DNA from: Nostoc sp. CHAB 5824
Lineage (GTDB): Bacteria; Cyanobacteriota; Cyanobacteriia; Cyanobacteriales; Nostocaceae
Direction: 5' to 3'
DNA length: 64,000 nt
NCBI RefSeq assembly: GCF_020829665.1
Contig: NZ_JAIVFT010000003.1
Span: 62,001 to 126,000 of the forward strand
Shown: one piece after another, positions 48,558-59,131 of the stretch
Numbering within the stretch: the stretch's first letter is position 1
How the letters are laid out: each line of letters begins with the position of its first letter
Notes under the pieces: model-generated
The model's database searches: none
What the model was told of the DNA's origin: nothing
The model's input: the letters and a program-made list of their open reading frames with translations, nothing else
Position numbers and translations under genes: made by a program

Positions 48558-50243
48558 CTAACTGCCAGATGCTAGTTTCAAACCCTCAGCGATGGGGCCT
48601 AAAGCTAGAACGGGAAAGAAAGTCAACACTCCCAAAACCAATGTCACTCCAGCAGTGATACCAGTAAATACCAGAGAATCAGTTCTTAGGGTAGCAGGGG
48701 TTTCAGGGATTGTTTGTTTGCGAGACATGCCGTCAGCTAACAGCAGGATGGCAATTATCGGAATGTAGCGTCCTCCGAGTAAGCTAATTAAAGTACTCAA
48801 GTTCCACCACAGGGTGTTATCCCTTAACCCCTCTAAGCCAGAGCCATTATTTGCTGCTGCTGAGGCGTATTCATAAACTACTTGAGAAATACCGTGATAA
48901 CCGATGTTGCTAATTCCAGATAGGGAGATGGGATAAGCCAAGGCGATCGCACTGGGAATCAAAACTAGAATTGGGTGAATCAACAGTACCACGCTGGCGA
49001 GGACGATTTCCCGCTTTTCAATTTTGCGTCCTAAAAACTCTGGAGTGCGTCCTGCCATTAGTCCAGTTAGGAACACTGTGAGAATCAAGTAAATGAATAG
49101 GTAAGCTGTTCCAGTTCCCTGTCCACCCCAGATAACCTGAATAAACAGGTTGAAGAGAGTCGAAAATATTCCTTGCGGCATTAAAGAATCGTGCATCCCA
49201 TTCACAGCACCAGACATAGTAGCGGTAGTCATCACTGCCCAAAATGCCGTTTGTGCCCAGCCAAACCGAACTTCTTTCCCCTCTAAATTAGGTTGTTCTA
49301 ATCCAAAAGCGTTATTCACCAGGGGATTACCTTGCAGTTCTCCCACAGCTGTTACCCCCACCAGAATTACAAAAATCACAAACACCATCCAGAAAAGTAG
49401 CCAAGCTTGTTTAATGTTGTTAGCAAATATACCGTAGGTGTAAATCAAGGCTGCTGGTATAGAAATCATGGCGATCATTTCTATCAAGTTAGAAGCGCCA
49501 TTGGGATTTTCAAAGGGATGGGCTGAGTTTACGCCAAAAAAGCCACCGCCGTTTTCGCCCAAAAGTTTGATCATTTCAAATGATGCCACTGGGCCTCTGG
49601 CAAGATATTGTGTCGCACCTTCTAAGGTTCTCAGATCGAGAGTTTTAGCTAATGTTTGTGGTACACCTGCTACAAGCAAAGCGATCGCTCCAACAACCGA
49701 AATTGGCAGCAATATTCGCGTAATTCCACGGACGATATCAACGTAAAAATTACCCAATTTTCTACCCGTCAACCCGCGAATAAAGGCAATTCCCACGGCT
49801 AACCCGGTAGCTGCGGAGGTGAACATCAAAAAGCCTAAAGCCGCTACCTGGCTAAAATAACTTAAGGTTGTCTCACCAGCATAGTGTTGCTGATCGGTAT
49901 TTGTTACAAATGAAATGGTTGTGTGCAGTAATACATCCCATTTGGGCGCACCGAAGCCGTTAGGATTCCAGGGCAAGAGTCTCTGAAAATATATCAGCAA
50001 ATACACTGAAATAGCCATAAGCAGGTTACTGCAAATTACAGCCTGGATATACTGCCAACCCGTCATATCATCTTTTCTGCGGACACCGGATAGTACGAAC
50101 ATACTTCGTTCTATCGGGTTCATCAAAAAATCAAGCAGTGTTCTTTCCCCCAAGAAGACACGTGCTATGTATTTACCGAGTAGCGGAGTGATTGCTATGA
50201 CGATACACAGCGTTAAGCCAATTTGTAAAAAACCTTGTCCCAT
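48558..50243 (-). CDS. kdpA: Potassium-transporting ATPase subunit KdpA
   Basis: 561 residues from ATG 50243 ([13 protein letters not shown]); the TTG at 50258 would add five. Ten or so membrane helices; selectivity-filter regions include [14 protein letters not shown] near residue 110, [20 protein letters not shown] near 220, and [10 protein letters not shown] near 365. KdpA is the K+-translocating channel-like subunit. It is the first gene of kdpABGCD; the next gene upstream diverges. Confidence 0.96.
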   Translation of the reverse strand: MGQGFLQIGLTLCIVIAITPLLGKYIARVFLGERTLLDFLMNPIERSMFVLSGVRRKDDMTGWQYIQAVICSNLLMAISVYLLIYFQRLLPWNPNGFGAPKWDVLLHTTISFVTNTDQQHYAGETTLSYFSQVAALGFLMFTSAATGLAVGIAFIRGLTGRKLGNFYVDIVRGITRILLPISVVGAIALLVAGVPQTLAKTLDLRTLEGATQYLARGPVASFEMIKLLGENGGGFFGVNSAHPFENPNGASNLIEMIAMISIPAALIYTYGIFANNIKQAWLLFWMVFVIFVILVGVTAVGELQGNPLVNNAFGLEQPNLEGKEVRFGWAQTAFWAVMTTATMSGAVNGMHDSLMPQGIFSTLFNLFIQVIWGGQGTGTAYLFIYLILTVFLTGLMAGRTPEFLGRKIEKREIVLASVVLLIHPILVLIPSAIALAYPISLSGISNIGYHGISQVVYEYASAAANNGSGLEGLRDNTLWWNLSTLISLLGGRYIPIIAILLLADGMSRKQTIPETPATLRTDSLVFTGITAGVTLVLGVLTFFPVLALGPIAEGLKLASGS

Positions 50244-50830
50244 ATATTTCGCGTTCAATGAAATTTAAGTGCTAGCAAGCTAATTCTGAGAAATCACAGA
50301 TTAACTTTTGGTATATATGATTTTGAGTTATTTGGCGATATCTCATATCACCATAATTCTTTAATCTAGATTTACTACTTTTAGTTATTACTTATTTTCC
50401 AAATACTTATGAAAGTGTCTGTTAAGAATATTTAATTTTTAATCTTATTCATCTATCTTGCTAGTTAGTATTATCTGTTTATACAATACATTCTCGAAGT
50501 TTGCTACTTTCAAAGATATAAATATTCGAGAGGATTTTATTTAACCATATTAAAACAATGGTATAAAATTACACTCTTAAAAAGTACTCCCTTTGACGGG
50601 AATTGAGGCGCAGATAATAACTGTATTGCATCTTAAAATTTTTGCTAAAAAAATTAATTTTGCCAGAATAAATAATCAAAAGAAAAAATTATATTGTTTG
50701 CATCTTAAAAATTGTAATTTTAGGGTTTATTTGAAAGTTAACATTTGCAGAGATGGATTACAGAGAAATCAAAATTGCTAAATTAAAGAATTATACAGAT
50801 TGTATTACCAAGATTTTTAGTAAATAAAAG
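50244..50830. other. Divergent kdp / histidine kinase regulatory region
   Basis: About 590 AT-rich bases carrying the promoters of the kdp operon and of the histidine kinase gene. The 62-codon ORF at 50593-50781 has no protein-like features. I could not assign operator sites. Confidence 0.45.
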
Positions 50831-51934
50831 ATGACGATATTAAGTCAATTATTGACTATGAAAGAAGCTAGAAATGAACGTGGAAAGACATACGGGCTAA
50901 TAGCGCTCGCCTTTGCTATTGTGATAGGCTTGGAATATTTGACACCACCTGAGTACGTATTTGGCTACCTTTACACAGGGACGATTTTATTAGCAAATTC
51001 ACGATTGAATCGGGGTGCTGTATTAGGGATAACTCTTGCAGCTACAGGATTAACATTGTTGAATTTGTTTGTCCCAGGAGGAGAAATAATTGATCCCCCA
51101 ACGTTGGCAAATAGGTTGATTGCAGTATTGGCACTGGTGGTAACAGGTTGGTTAAGTGACCGCAACCACCGCAATGAAGAAGCGATCGCTTATACGCAAG
51201 CACAATTACGCTCCCACGAACAACTAGCTACAATGCGTGAAGATTTTGTTTCTACCCTAACGCATGACTTGAAAACACCCCTATTAGGAGCAATTGAAAC
51301 GCTGAAATATTTTCAAAATGAGCAATTTGGTGAAATCACACCAATGCAAGCAAAAGTCCTACAAACAATGGCTCGTAGCCATCGGAGTACACTGCAATTA
51401 GTCCAAACTCTTTTAGATGTGTACCGTAATGATGCCGAAGGGCTGAAACTACAAATATCACCAGTTAACTTGGTAACTGTGGCAGAGGAGATCATAGCTA
51501 CCCTGACTGAACTAGCGAGAACACGTCAAGTTTATATTTCTCTGCACTATGGCGAATCAGATTTTCGTAGCTTTCTCTGGGTAAATGGGGATTCTTTGCA
51601 ACTGGGGCGAGTCTTCACTAATCTCCTAAATAATGGCATAAACCATACCCCTCGTGGCGGTAAAGTGGAAGTAGTACTTGAAGGTTATTCTAACGATCAA
51701 GTGGTAAAAATACTCGATACTGGTTCCGGCTTTACCGAAGAAGAGTTACCCCACTTATTTGAAAGGTTTTATCAAGGACATAGCGATCGCCACGTCTCAG
51801 GATCTGGACTAGGGCTTTATTTGACTAGGCAAATTATTGCTGCTCATGGGGGTACAATTTGGGCAGAGAATCGCTCACCACGAGGCGCACTGTTTGGTTT
51901 CCGACTCCCAGCTTGTCCACCACCGGGGAGATGA
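50831..51934 (+). CDS. Membrane sensor histidine kinase
   Basis: 367 residues. Membrane segments in the first 100 residues (about 19-35, 50-75, 88-105) with little periplasmic sequence, so sensing may be intramembrane. DHp: FVSTLTHDLKTPLLGAIE (phospho-His near 145). ATPase: FTNLLNNGINHTPRGG (N box), ILDTGSGFTEEEL (G1), FERFYQGHS (F) and SGSGLGLYLTRQIIAAHGG (G2). All catalytic boxes look intact. It is followed by a NarL-type regulator gene, and diverges from kdpA. Confidence 0.92.
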   Translation: MTILSQLLTMKEARNERGKTYGLIALAFAIVIGLEYLTPPEYVFGYLYTGTILLANSRLNRGAVLGITLAATGLTLLNLFVPGGEIIDPPTLANRLIAVLALVVTGWLSDRNHRNEEAIAYTQAQLRSHEQLATMREDFVSTLTHDLKTPLLGAIETLKYFQNEQFGEITPMQAKVLQTMARSHRSTLQLVQTLLDVYRNDAEGLKLQISPVNLVTVAEEIIATLTELARTRQVYISLHYGESDFRSFLWVNGDSLQLGRVFTNLLNNGINHTPRGGKVEVVLEGYSNDQVVKILDTGSGFTEEELPHLFERFYQGHSDRHVSGSGLGLYLTRQIIAAHGGTIWAENRSPRGALFGFRLPACPPPGR

Positions 51935-51990
51935 GGAGTGGGGGCAGGGGAGCAGGGGAGCAGGGGAGGCACGGGAGAATAATAATTCCT

Positions 51991-52039
51991 AACTAATGAC
52001 CAATGACTAATGACTAATGACTAATGACCAATAACAAAT
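51991..52039. repeat. Short tandem repeat AATGACT/AATGACC
   Basis: About six heptamers between the histidine kinase and the regulator gene, running into the ATG of the latter. A CAGGGGAG low-complexity tract (51945-51970) lies just before. Confidence 0.88.
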
Positions 52040-52712
52040 GACGAAAATCTTACTTGTTGAAGATGATGAATTGTTTCGGCTTGGTCTGCGGATGCGGTTG
52101 CAACAAGAAACCAATTTGGAGATTGTCGCAGAAGCAGAAGATGGGGAACAAGCTGTAGAATTAGCAAATCGCTATCCCCTGGATTTGGTCTTGCTGGATA
52201 TAGGTTTACCGGGCATTGGCGGGATTGAGGCTTGTCGCCAAATCAAGCAGAAGCACCCAAATTTACCAATTCTCGTTTTAACGTCTCGATCTGAAAAACC
52301 CCTGATTTCGCGGTTAATTGCCGCCGGGGCGCAAGGTTACTGCCTCAAAGGGATTCCGGCTGAGTCTCTGATATTAGCAGTGCGATCGGTTGCAGCAGGG
52401 GCTTCTTGGTGGGATCAAACGGCAACAACAGAAATTAGAGCCGCTTTTGAGGGCAATTCTATAGCGATGCTGCCTGTAAAAACTGAGGAATCCTTAGAAA
52501 ATCCCCTAACGAAGCGGGAGCAAGAAATTTTGGCACTCGTAGCAACTGGCAAAAGCAATCAAGAAATTGCTGAGATTCTCTACATCGCCCCTGGTACAGT
52601 GCGGGTTCATGTCCATACTATTTTGCAGAAACTAGAAGTGCGCGATCGCACCCAAGCCGCAGTTTTAGCCATCCAAAAAGGACTGGTAGCACCAGAATTG
52701 TTGATTAATTAG
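52038..52712 (+). CDS. NarL/FixJ-type response regulator
   Basis: 224 residues. Receiver domain 1-120: ILLVEDDELFRLG (acidic pocket), DLVLLDIGLPGIGG (phospho-Asp near 54), VLTSRS, then YCLKGIP (Lys). LuxR-type helix-turn-helix: LTKREQEILALVATGKSNQE, IAEILYIAPGTVRVHVHTIL. The cognate kinase is most likely the gene just upstream. It is not KdpE-like (KdpE is OmpR-type), yet it sits next to a kdp operon that has neither a KdpD kinase domain nor kdpE. Confidence 0.93.
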   Translation: MTKILLVEDDELFRLGLRMRLQQETNLEIVAEAEDGEQAVELANRYPLDLVLLDIGLPGIGGIEACRQIKQKHPNLPILVLTSRSEKPLISRLIAAGAQGYCLKGIPAESLILAVRSVAAGASWWDQTATTEIRAAFEGNSIAMLPVKTEESLENPLTKREQEILALVATGKSNQEIAEILYIAPGTVRVHVHTILQKLEVRDRTQAAVLAIQKGLVAPELLIN

Positions 52713-53204
52713 ATTAAATATTCAAACTTTAAAATTCAATATTAAAAAATTAAACTTGTTTCGTTCGATTTTGTAAAGCTGATGACTTTATGTCGAATAT
52801 AACTATTTAGCAGTTGACTCTCAGAGAGTTTTTTGATAACTGTAATTTTCAGTAAAACTAGCTTTTATATTTATTGCTAAATGTGAATCTTCAACACATC
52901 TTAGTTATTACAGTAAAAATACAGTAGCAACTATTATTTTTTTGGCATAATTTTGTACTAAGTTATAATATTAGGCTTTTTTATTTTGCCTCAATAATAA
53001 AGAGGTTCTATTTACAGATTAAACTTAGCCACAGAAGCGTATGTCCAAGCATTCGCTTTCTATTTAGTGCTGCGTTCGTAAAGTCATCAGTTTAAAGTTA
53101 CCAGTTAGTTATGAGTTGCCAAGTTTTATTAATCAATAATAATCATGATGTAACTGCTAGAACAAACTTCTAAATCCCAAATTAATATTGCTGAGGAATT
53201 GCAA
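52713..53204. other. AT-rich intergenic region
   Basis: About 490 bases without any supported gene. It ends in GAGGA (53193-53197), the ribosome site of the giant surface protein gene. Confidence 0.45.
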
Positions 53205-56200
53205 ATGCTAAATCAAAATATTGTTTTTATAGATAAAGCTGTTACAGACTACAAAAGCTTGATTGCTGGGATCAAACCAGGGACTAGTGTAGTAGTCCTT
53301 GACTCCACCAGAGACGGGGTAGAACAAATCACTCAAGCTTTGCAGGGTGGCAAATACAAATCAATTCACATCGTCTCCCACGGCAGCGAAGGTAACGTAC
53401 AACTGGGGGCAACCCAACTGAATATAAACAATTTGAACCAATACACTAATCAGTTACAAAAGTGGAAAAATTATTTAACTGATGATGCCGATATTCTTCT
53501 GTACGGTTGCAACCTGGCATCAGGAGATAAAACTTTTATACAACAATTGAGCCAAATTACAGGCGCTGATGTTGCTGCTTCTGATGACATCACGGGTAAT
53601 GCTCAGTTAGGGGGTGACTGGGATTTAGAGGTGAAGATTGGAGAGATTGAGTCAGACTTAGCCTTGACACCAGAGGTAACGAAGGCTTACCGCTCAATTT
53701 TACCAATATCATTCGCGCCTACCACCAACTTTGATGTGGGATTAAGACCTTATTCCATCGTTGTAGGCGACTTTGACAAAGATGGCAATACGGATCTGGT
53801 AACAGCAAACAAGTCCTCTCAAAGCGTTTCGGTACTTTTAGGAAAGGGTGATGGCACTTTTAAACCTGCCACTAACTTTAGCGTCGTCGGGTTCAACGGG
53901 TTAAGTCCCTATTCCCTTGCTGTAGCCGACTTTGACAAAGACGACAAATTGGATTTGGTAACGGCAAACAATGTCTCCAATAACATTTCGGTGCTGTTTG
54001 GAAAGGGTGATGGTAGCTTTCAAGCTGCTGTCAATTTTGATTTACCGTCAGGATCAGCACCCATAGCCGTCGCAGTGGGGGACTTCAACAAAGATGGAAA
54101 ATCTGACATCGTAACGGTAAACAATGCCTCCCAAAATATTTCAGTGCTTTTGGGAAATGGTACTGGCGGCTTTGGCAGTCCCAAAAGCTTTAAAGTTCCC
54201 AGCCGTCCTACTTCTGTTACAGTAAGCGACTTCAACGGGGATGGAAAATCTGACCTAGCGGTGACGAGTTCTTACTTCAACAACGTCTCAATCCTGTTGG
54301 GAAATCCTGATGGCACTTTTAACTCAGCTACCCAATTTGATGTGGGAACAAATCCTAATTCTGTCGTCGTAGGCGACTTCAATAAAGACAGCAAATTGGA
54401 TTTGGCGGTGGCGAATACTGACTCTAACAATGTCTCGGTGCTGTTGGGCAATGGTGATGGCAGCTTTGAAATTGCCACCAACTTTAACGTAGGCTTAAAT
54501 CCCGTATCCGTCACAGTGATTGACTTTGACAAAGATGGTAAATCTGATTTGGCAGTGGCGAATGCAGGCTCCGACACGGTTTCAGTATTGCTAGGAGATG
54601 GCAACGGTAGCTTTGGAAGTGCTACTAACTTTGGTGTGGGAACAAAACCTTATTCTGTCACGGTAGGCGACTTCAACAAAGACGGTAAATCTGATTTGGC
54701 CGTGGCAAATAGCGAATCTAAAAACGTTTCGGTACTACTTAATAATAATCCCGGTAATCCCGTCATCCCTGAGCCGACACTCATCAACGAAATTCTCTTT
54801 GATCCTCCTAGTACAGATAGCCCCAGAGAATACATCGAACTGCGTGGTAATCCCGGTGCGACTCTAGAAGTTGGAACTTATTTAGTTGGTATTGAGGGTA
54901 ATTCCAGCACTAATCCTGGTAATGTTCAAGATATTTTTGATTTGTCTGGTAAACAATTTGGTAGCAATGGGTTTCTGGTTCTGTTACAAAAAGGCAATAC
55001 TTATGCAGTCAACCCTGGTGCAAATGTTGTAACTAATACTGGAAGTGGAGCCGGATGGGGAAGTGGAGCTTCAAGTTCAATCGGTCACATTGGTCAGACA
55101 AACGCAACTGACATAGAAAATGGGTCTGTTAGCTTTTTCCTAATTCAAACTGGTACTGCACCTATCCTTAGTAATGATATTGACTCAAATAATGATGGTA
55201 TTGCTGATGGTGCTGCGTACTCCAGTTGGACTGTGTTAGATTCCGTTTCCGTTTTAGATGGGACATCTACTACAGACAGAGCCTATGGCTCGATTGTTTT
55301 TAAAAAAGGTTCTACTAGCGGTTCAGTTCCAACTAATGCCACAGTTGTTAACACCTCATTTATACCTGGATACGTAGGGCGTTCAGGTGACACCACAGGT
55401 TCAACAGCCTCGGATTGGGTAACGAGTTTAATCACTGGGACAGCACCGAATTTTACATTAGGTACTGTTGCTAACACATCACCTGGAAACTTTGCTGAAC
55501 AACCGTTAAATCACATTGGCAATACTAACTTTACTCCTCCTGCTAATCTCAATTACACCATTTCAACTGCTACCCCAACTCTGACTGAAGGTAATATTGG
55601 TACGCAAACTGTCACCTTCACCGTTACTCGCAGTGGTAATACTGCCGTTGCCACCACCGTAAATTATGCTCTAGATGGCACGGCAACGTTTAACAATGAT
55701 TACAACACCATTAAAGTTGCAGGTGTCGCAGGTAGTTCATCTGGTACTTTAAAATTTGCTATTGGAGAAACAACAAAGACCATTTCACTCAATGTTTTGG
55801 GTGAGAAGGTGACTGAAGTTGACGAAACCATTAATCTTAACCTGAGTTACCCCAACCAAACGACTGCGATCGCTCCAGCTACAGTTACCATAGTTGATGA
55901 TGATAACGTACCCAGCATCTCCATCCTAGATAAAAGCGGTACCGAAGCCAGCGGCAATTTTGTTTTTACCGTCAAACTCTCTAACGCCAGCAGCCAAACA
56001 ATCACAGTTAATTACAATACCAGTAATGATACTGCGATCGCTGGCAGTGATTACACCCCAGTCACAGGTAGCCTCACTTTCAACCCTGGAGTAACCACTC
56101 AAACAATCACTGCGCCGATTCTTAACGATTTCGTTGCTGAATCAAGTGAGCGCTTTTTTGTCAATCTCACCAACCCCACCAATGCCACCATCGCTGATAA

Positions 56201-56981
56201 CCAAGCTACTGGTACTATTACTGACAACGATACAGTGGGTTTCACGATCTCTCCCGCTAATGGACTAATAACTACCGAAGCTGGTGGCATGTCTAGTTTT
56301 AAAATCCAACTCACTAGCCAACCCACTGCTGATGTTACCTTAAATTTGAATAGTTCTAAGGTGAGTGAAGGTACTATCTCTGTTCCTAGCGTCACCTTTA
56401 CCGCAGCTAACTGGAATACTCCTCAAACAATCACGGTTACAGGTGTTGATGATGGGATTACAGATGATAATATTGCTTACCAGATCATTACTGGCACAGT
56501 AGTTAGTAGTGATTCCAAATATAACAATTTCAACCCTGCCAATATTGCCGATATTGATGTTGTCAATATTAAAAACGGTAACCAAGTTAATAGCATTATT
56601 ACAGGTACAGCCAAGGCTGATACTTTCTTGCAGGGAACTAGCTCAGACGATCTGATTTTTGGCTTGGCTGCTAATGACATAATTGTTGGCGGGGGAGGAA
56701 ATGATCAGATTTACGGCGGTTTAGGTGCCGATAATCTGACAGGGAGCACAGGCAATGATATATTTGTGCTTGCCAAAGGTGAAGGTAGAGATACTATCAA
56801 AGACTTCAACAGTAATGATGATATTATTGCCTTATCAGTTGGTTTGACGTATTCAGGTTTGTCTATTACTCAGAGCGGCAACGATACTTTAATTAGGGTT
56901 ACTTCCAATAACGAAAGTCTTGCTCTGTTAACTGGAATTCAGGCATCAACTTTAAACGTTGGTAATTTCATCACTTACTAG
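53205..56981 (+). CDS. Giant secreted DUF4347 / FG-GAP / Calx-beta / RTX protein
   Basis: About 1258 residues. Order of parts: DUF4347 (about 1-165; VVVLDSTRDGVEQI, IHIVSHGSEGNVQLG); seven FG-GAP/VCBS repeats (about 180-515; unit core DFNKDGKSDLAVAN...VLLGNGDGSF); a lamin-tail-like domain (about 520-760; LINEILFDPPSTDSPREYIE L); two or three Calx-beta modules (about 775-1105; SISILDKSGTEASG, ATGTITDND); and RTX repeats at the end (GGGGNDQIYGGLGADNLTG). There is no Sec signal, so a type I (ABC) route is likely. It starts at ATG 53205, seven bases after GAGGA (a TTG lies at 53199). Predicted Ca-binding surface or adhesion protein; ligand unknown. Confidence 0.9.
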   Translation: MLNQNIVFIDKAVTDYKSLIAGIKPGTSVVVLDSTRDGVEQITQALQGGKYKSIHIVSHGSEGNVQLGATQLNINNLNQYTNQLQKWKNYLTDDADILLYGCNLASGDKTFIQQLSQITGADVAASDDITGNAQLGGDWDLEVKIGEIESDLALTPEVTKAYRSILPISFAPTTNFDVGLRPYSIVVGDFDKDGNTDLVTANKSSQSVSVLLGKGDGTFKPATNFSVVGFNGLSPYSLAVADFDKDDKLDLVTANNVSNNISVLFGKGDGSFQAAVNFDLPSGSAPIAVAVGDFNKDGKSDIVTVNNASQNISVLLGNGTGGFGSPKSFKVPSRPTSVTVSDFNGDGKSDLAVTSSYFNNVSILLGNPDGTFNSATQFDVGTNPNSVVVGDFNKDSKLDLAVANTDSNNVSVLLGNGDGSFEIATNFNVGLNPVSVTVIDFDKDGKSDLAVANAGSDTVSVLLGDGNGSFGSATNFGVGTKPYSVTVGDFNKDGKSDLAVANSESKNVSVLLNNNPGNPVIPEPTLINEILFDPPSTDSPREYIELRGNPGATLEVGTYLVGIEGNSSTNPGNVQDIFDLSGKQFGSNGFLVLLQKGNTYAVNPGANVVTNTGSGAGWGSGASSSIGHIGQTNATDIENGSVSFFLIQTGTAPILSNDIDSNNDGIADGAAYSSWTVLDSVSVLDGTSTTDRAYGSIVFKKGSTSGSVPTNATVVNTSFIPGYVGRSGDTTGSTASDWVTSLITGTAPNFTLGTVANTSPGNFAEQPLNHIGNTNFTPPANLNYTISTATPTLTEGNIGTQTVTFTVTRSGNTAVATTVNYALDGTATFNNDYNTIKVAGVAGSSSGTLKFAIGETTKTISLNVLGEKVTEVDETINLNLSYPNQTTAIAPATVTIVDDDNVPSISILDKSGTEASGNFVFTVKLSNASSQTITVNYNTSNDTAIAGSDYTPVTGSLTFNPGVTTQTITAPILNDFVAESSERFFVNLTNPTNATIADNQATGTITDNDTVGFTISPANGLITTEAGGMSSFKIQLTSQPTADVTLNLNSSKVSEGTISVPSVTFTAANWNTPQTITVTGVDDGITDDNIAYQIITGTVVSSDSKYNNFNPANIADIDVVNIKNGNQVNSIITGTAKADTFLQGTSSDDLIFGLAANDIIVGGGGNDQIYGGLGADNLTGSTGNDIFVLAKGEGRDTIKDFNSNDDIIALSVGLTYSGLSITQSGNDTLIRVTSNNESLALLTGIQASTLNVGNFITY

Positions 56982-57012
56982 TGATCTGTCAATCTGAAAT
57001 GGAATAATTATA

Positions 57013-57055
57013 GAAATCCGGTTTATTTAGATAAGCCGGATTTCTCAATTTTTTA
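57013..57055 (+). terminator. Terminator of the giant surface protein gene
   Basis: GAAATCCGGTTT / AAGCCGGATTTC stem (one G-T pair), 8-base loop, followed by AATTTTTTA. It lies 32 bases after the stop. Confidence 0.75.
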
Positions 57056-57066
57056 CCCCAATAAAA

Positions 57067-57114
57067 TCACATAATGATGGGGTCTACTTCAATTTTCAAG
57101 CTAACAGACGAAAT
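57067..57114 (-). pseudogene. Second copy of the priA 3' end (last ~14 codons)
   Basis: On the minus strand this reads ISSVSLKIEVDPIIM followed by TGA. priA ends with PPSVSLTIDVDPINIM and TGA. About 40 of the last 45 bases match, including CATAAT...ATGGGGTCTAC and CTAACAGA. The fragment starts right at the stop codon of the beta-propeller gene and has the same orientation as priA. Confidence 0.8.
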
Positions 57115-59060
57115 TAATTGAGTGGACGCAAAAGTGTAATTTTGCCCATGCCAGTCGTTTCACTGAGCTGCGCTACGTAGAGATGTCCATTTGTAGGATT
57201 CTCAACCAAATCCAATGGACTTGGGTGAAAACCGGTGAAGCCAGTAATACTCGTTTGGGAATTTACAATATCCAAGTTTGCGCCACCTGGTGTTAGCACA
57301 ATGATGTCTTTACCAGCACTGTAACGTATCACCAAGAGTTTGCCTTGTAGCTTGCCACCTAAAACATTACTACGGTACTCAATGATACCATTCGGTGAAA
57401 AATGCTCTCCGAAATCGAAGGCAATACCCTTCCAATTCCGGTCAGGTAGAGTACCAATGGGATATTCTTTTACCTGACCTGGGTCTGTACCAGCTGTGGG
57501 ATTTCCTCCACTCAACACCCACTCACAACGCTTAGGATTGGGGTGACCATAATAACCGTTTTTAACAACCCGAAACAGATAATCTCGCTGCGTGCCTATA
57601 TTGCTAAGACTAGGTACGGATGGACTGGTATAAGCCCCATTAGTAGCTTTATCGATACGGTTTTGGCAGGCAAGAGGTAGCGGGATAGGTGTATTTGGCG
57701 TATTACCACCAGCCGCTGAACCATTTGTTGGCACATACAACTGACCATTGGTGTGCCAAACCAGATCGTAGGCGTTGCGTATACCGCTAGCAAAGATAGT
57801 TACAGCTGCTCCCGCTTTAAAAGGGTTATAAGTACCTCCATCTTCCGTTTTAACGCTTAAAGGAAGTGAAGTGATTTTGGACAGGTCAACTCGTAATACA
57901 GCAGCACTTAACAACCGCTCAGGACGATTACTCCAGGCATTGTTTGGTGCGCCTGTACTACTATTACTACCTTGCAACACATACAGCACTTTTGGCTCAT
58001 TGGGTTTAAACTCAATGCTGTTGGTTATATGATCCCGGTTTGATCGTGGTAAATCAACCACATAGTCTTTTACTGTCTCTAGGTTGGAACCACTCAACCG
58101 AGTAATTTTACCAGTCCACTCCGGCGCATCAACAGTTCCATTCCAGTAGTAGTTGTTTGTTACCCATAGAATTAGGTTGCTAGCATTTGTTGATGAGGGA
58201 TCAAAGTGCATACCAATGATACTTCGGTGACCATGATTGGCAGTCTGTAATGAGGAAATCGTTTGTGGCGTACCCAGAGTACCATTAGCATTGATCGGGA
58301 AACGCAAAATCTCACCTAGTAACGTAGCAGCATAGAGTTTATGGTCAGGCCCAATCAATACTGTGGTGTATGGTTTGGCAGGTACGTTCGGTAGTGAGAT
58401 TTGCTCAAAAGTAATATGGCTTCCTCCGTTCCCAAGGATACCTGTTGTGAAACTGATGCTATAGGGTAAGAATGCAGCACCATTGCTGTCTTTTACCCCA
58501 TCAGTGATTGTTAACAAATATTTGGTATTATTTTTGAGATGATTTATCGGGGACACTACAATCACATCTCCGCCACCCGAAGTGTTGTAGCTGGCAGCGA
58601 CTTGTGTATTAGTGCTGCTATCGATCAGCTTGATGGTTGAGGCTGAAAGGGTATTAAGCGCAATCCCACTGTTGGGGAGATTCACGTCTGCTGTAATCGA
58701 GATATCTGGCGAGACATTTGTTTGATTATCAGTAGGATGGCTCGTTCTAACCGAGGGACGATTACCTACTGCGATCGCAATATAGTTGAGCTTGGTATTC
58801 TTACCACCTTTAGTATCAATTGTCAGCTTGCCGTCGGTGCTATTTTGGTTGCGATCGCCTGTATTGAGTTGGATATCAAGGGGAGTGAGTGTAGTATTGC
58901 CTAAGCTATCTTCACGCACCCAACCAAAGTTTTGAGTATCATTGTAGGCTTGACCAATGTCTTTAATGTACCCAGATGGTAAAGGAGCGTTATTTGGTTG
59001 AAAATTAATTGCTTGAACAATTGCTAATACCAGTATTTTGGGTTTGATATTGTAAATCAT
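57114..59060 (-). CDS. Secreted sugar-dehydrogenase-like beta-propeller protein
   Basis: About 648 residues from ATG 59060, five bases after AAGG; the longer frame from 59111 adds 17 hydrophilic residues before the signal peptide MIYNIKPKILVLAIVQA. Residues about 18-110 are a malectin-like or similar beta domain (INFQPNNAPLPSGYIKDIGQ). Next is an Ig-like Big_5-type domain (about 110-200; HPTDNQTNVSPDISI...ITDGVKDSNG). The rest is a glucose/sorbosone-dehydrogenase-type propeller (ASGIRNAYDLVWHTNGQLYV; NGYYGHPNPKRCEWVLSGG). PQQ dependence is inferred only. No neighbouring metabolic genes. The gene lies between priA and a duplicated priA tail. Confidence 0.8.
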   Translation of the reverse strand: MIYNIKPKILVLAIVQAINFQPNNAPLPSGYIKDIGQAYNDTQNFGWVREDSLGNTTLTPLDIQLNTGDRNQNSTDGKLTIDTKGGKNTKLNYIAIAVGNRPSVRTSHPTDNQTNVSPDISITADVNLPNSGIALNTLSASTIKLIDSSTNTQVAASYNTSGGGDVIVVSPINHLKNNTKYLLTITDGVKDSNGAAFLPYSISFTTGILGNGGSHITFEQISLPNVPAKPYTTVLIGPDHKLYAATLLGEILRFPINANGTLGTPQTISSLQTANHGHRSIIGMHFDPSSTNASNLILWVTNNYYWNGTVDAPEWTGKITRLSGSNLETVKDYVVDLPRSNRDHITNSIEFKPNEPKVLYVLQGSNSSTGAPNNAWSNRPERLLSAAVLRVDLSKITSLPLSVKTEDGGTYNPFKAGAAVTIFASGIRNAYDLVWHTNGQLYVPTNGSAAGGNTPNTPIPLPLACQNRIDKATNGAYTSPSVPSLSNIGTQRDYLFRVVKNGYYGHPNPKRCEWVLSGGNPTAGTDPGQVKEYPIGTLPDRNWKGIAFDFGEHFSPNGIIEYRSNVLGGKLQGKLLVIRYSAGKDIIVLTPGGANLDIVNSQTSITGFTGFHPSPLDLVENPTNGHLYVAQLSETTGMGKITLLRPLN

Positions 59061-59131
59061 ATATACCTTGCCGTTGTAGTCATAGTTGATACGTGAGTAA
59101 TCCATTGACATTGGCCAAGTATCTGCAATGA

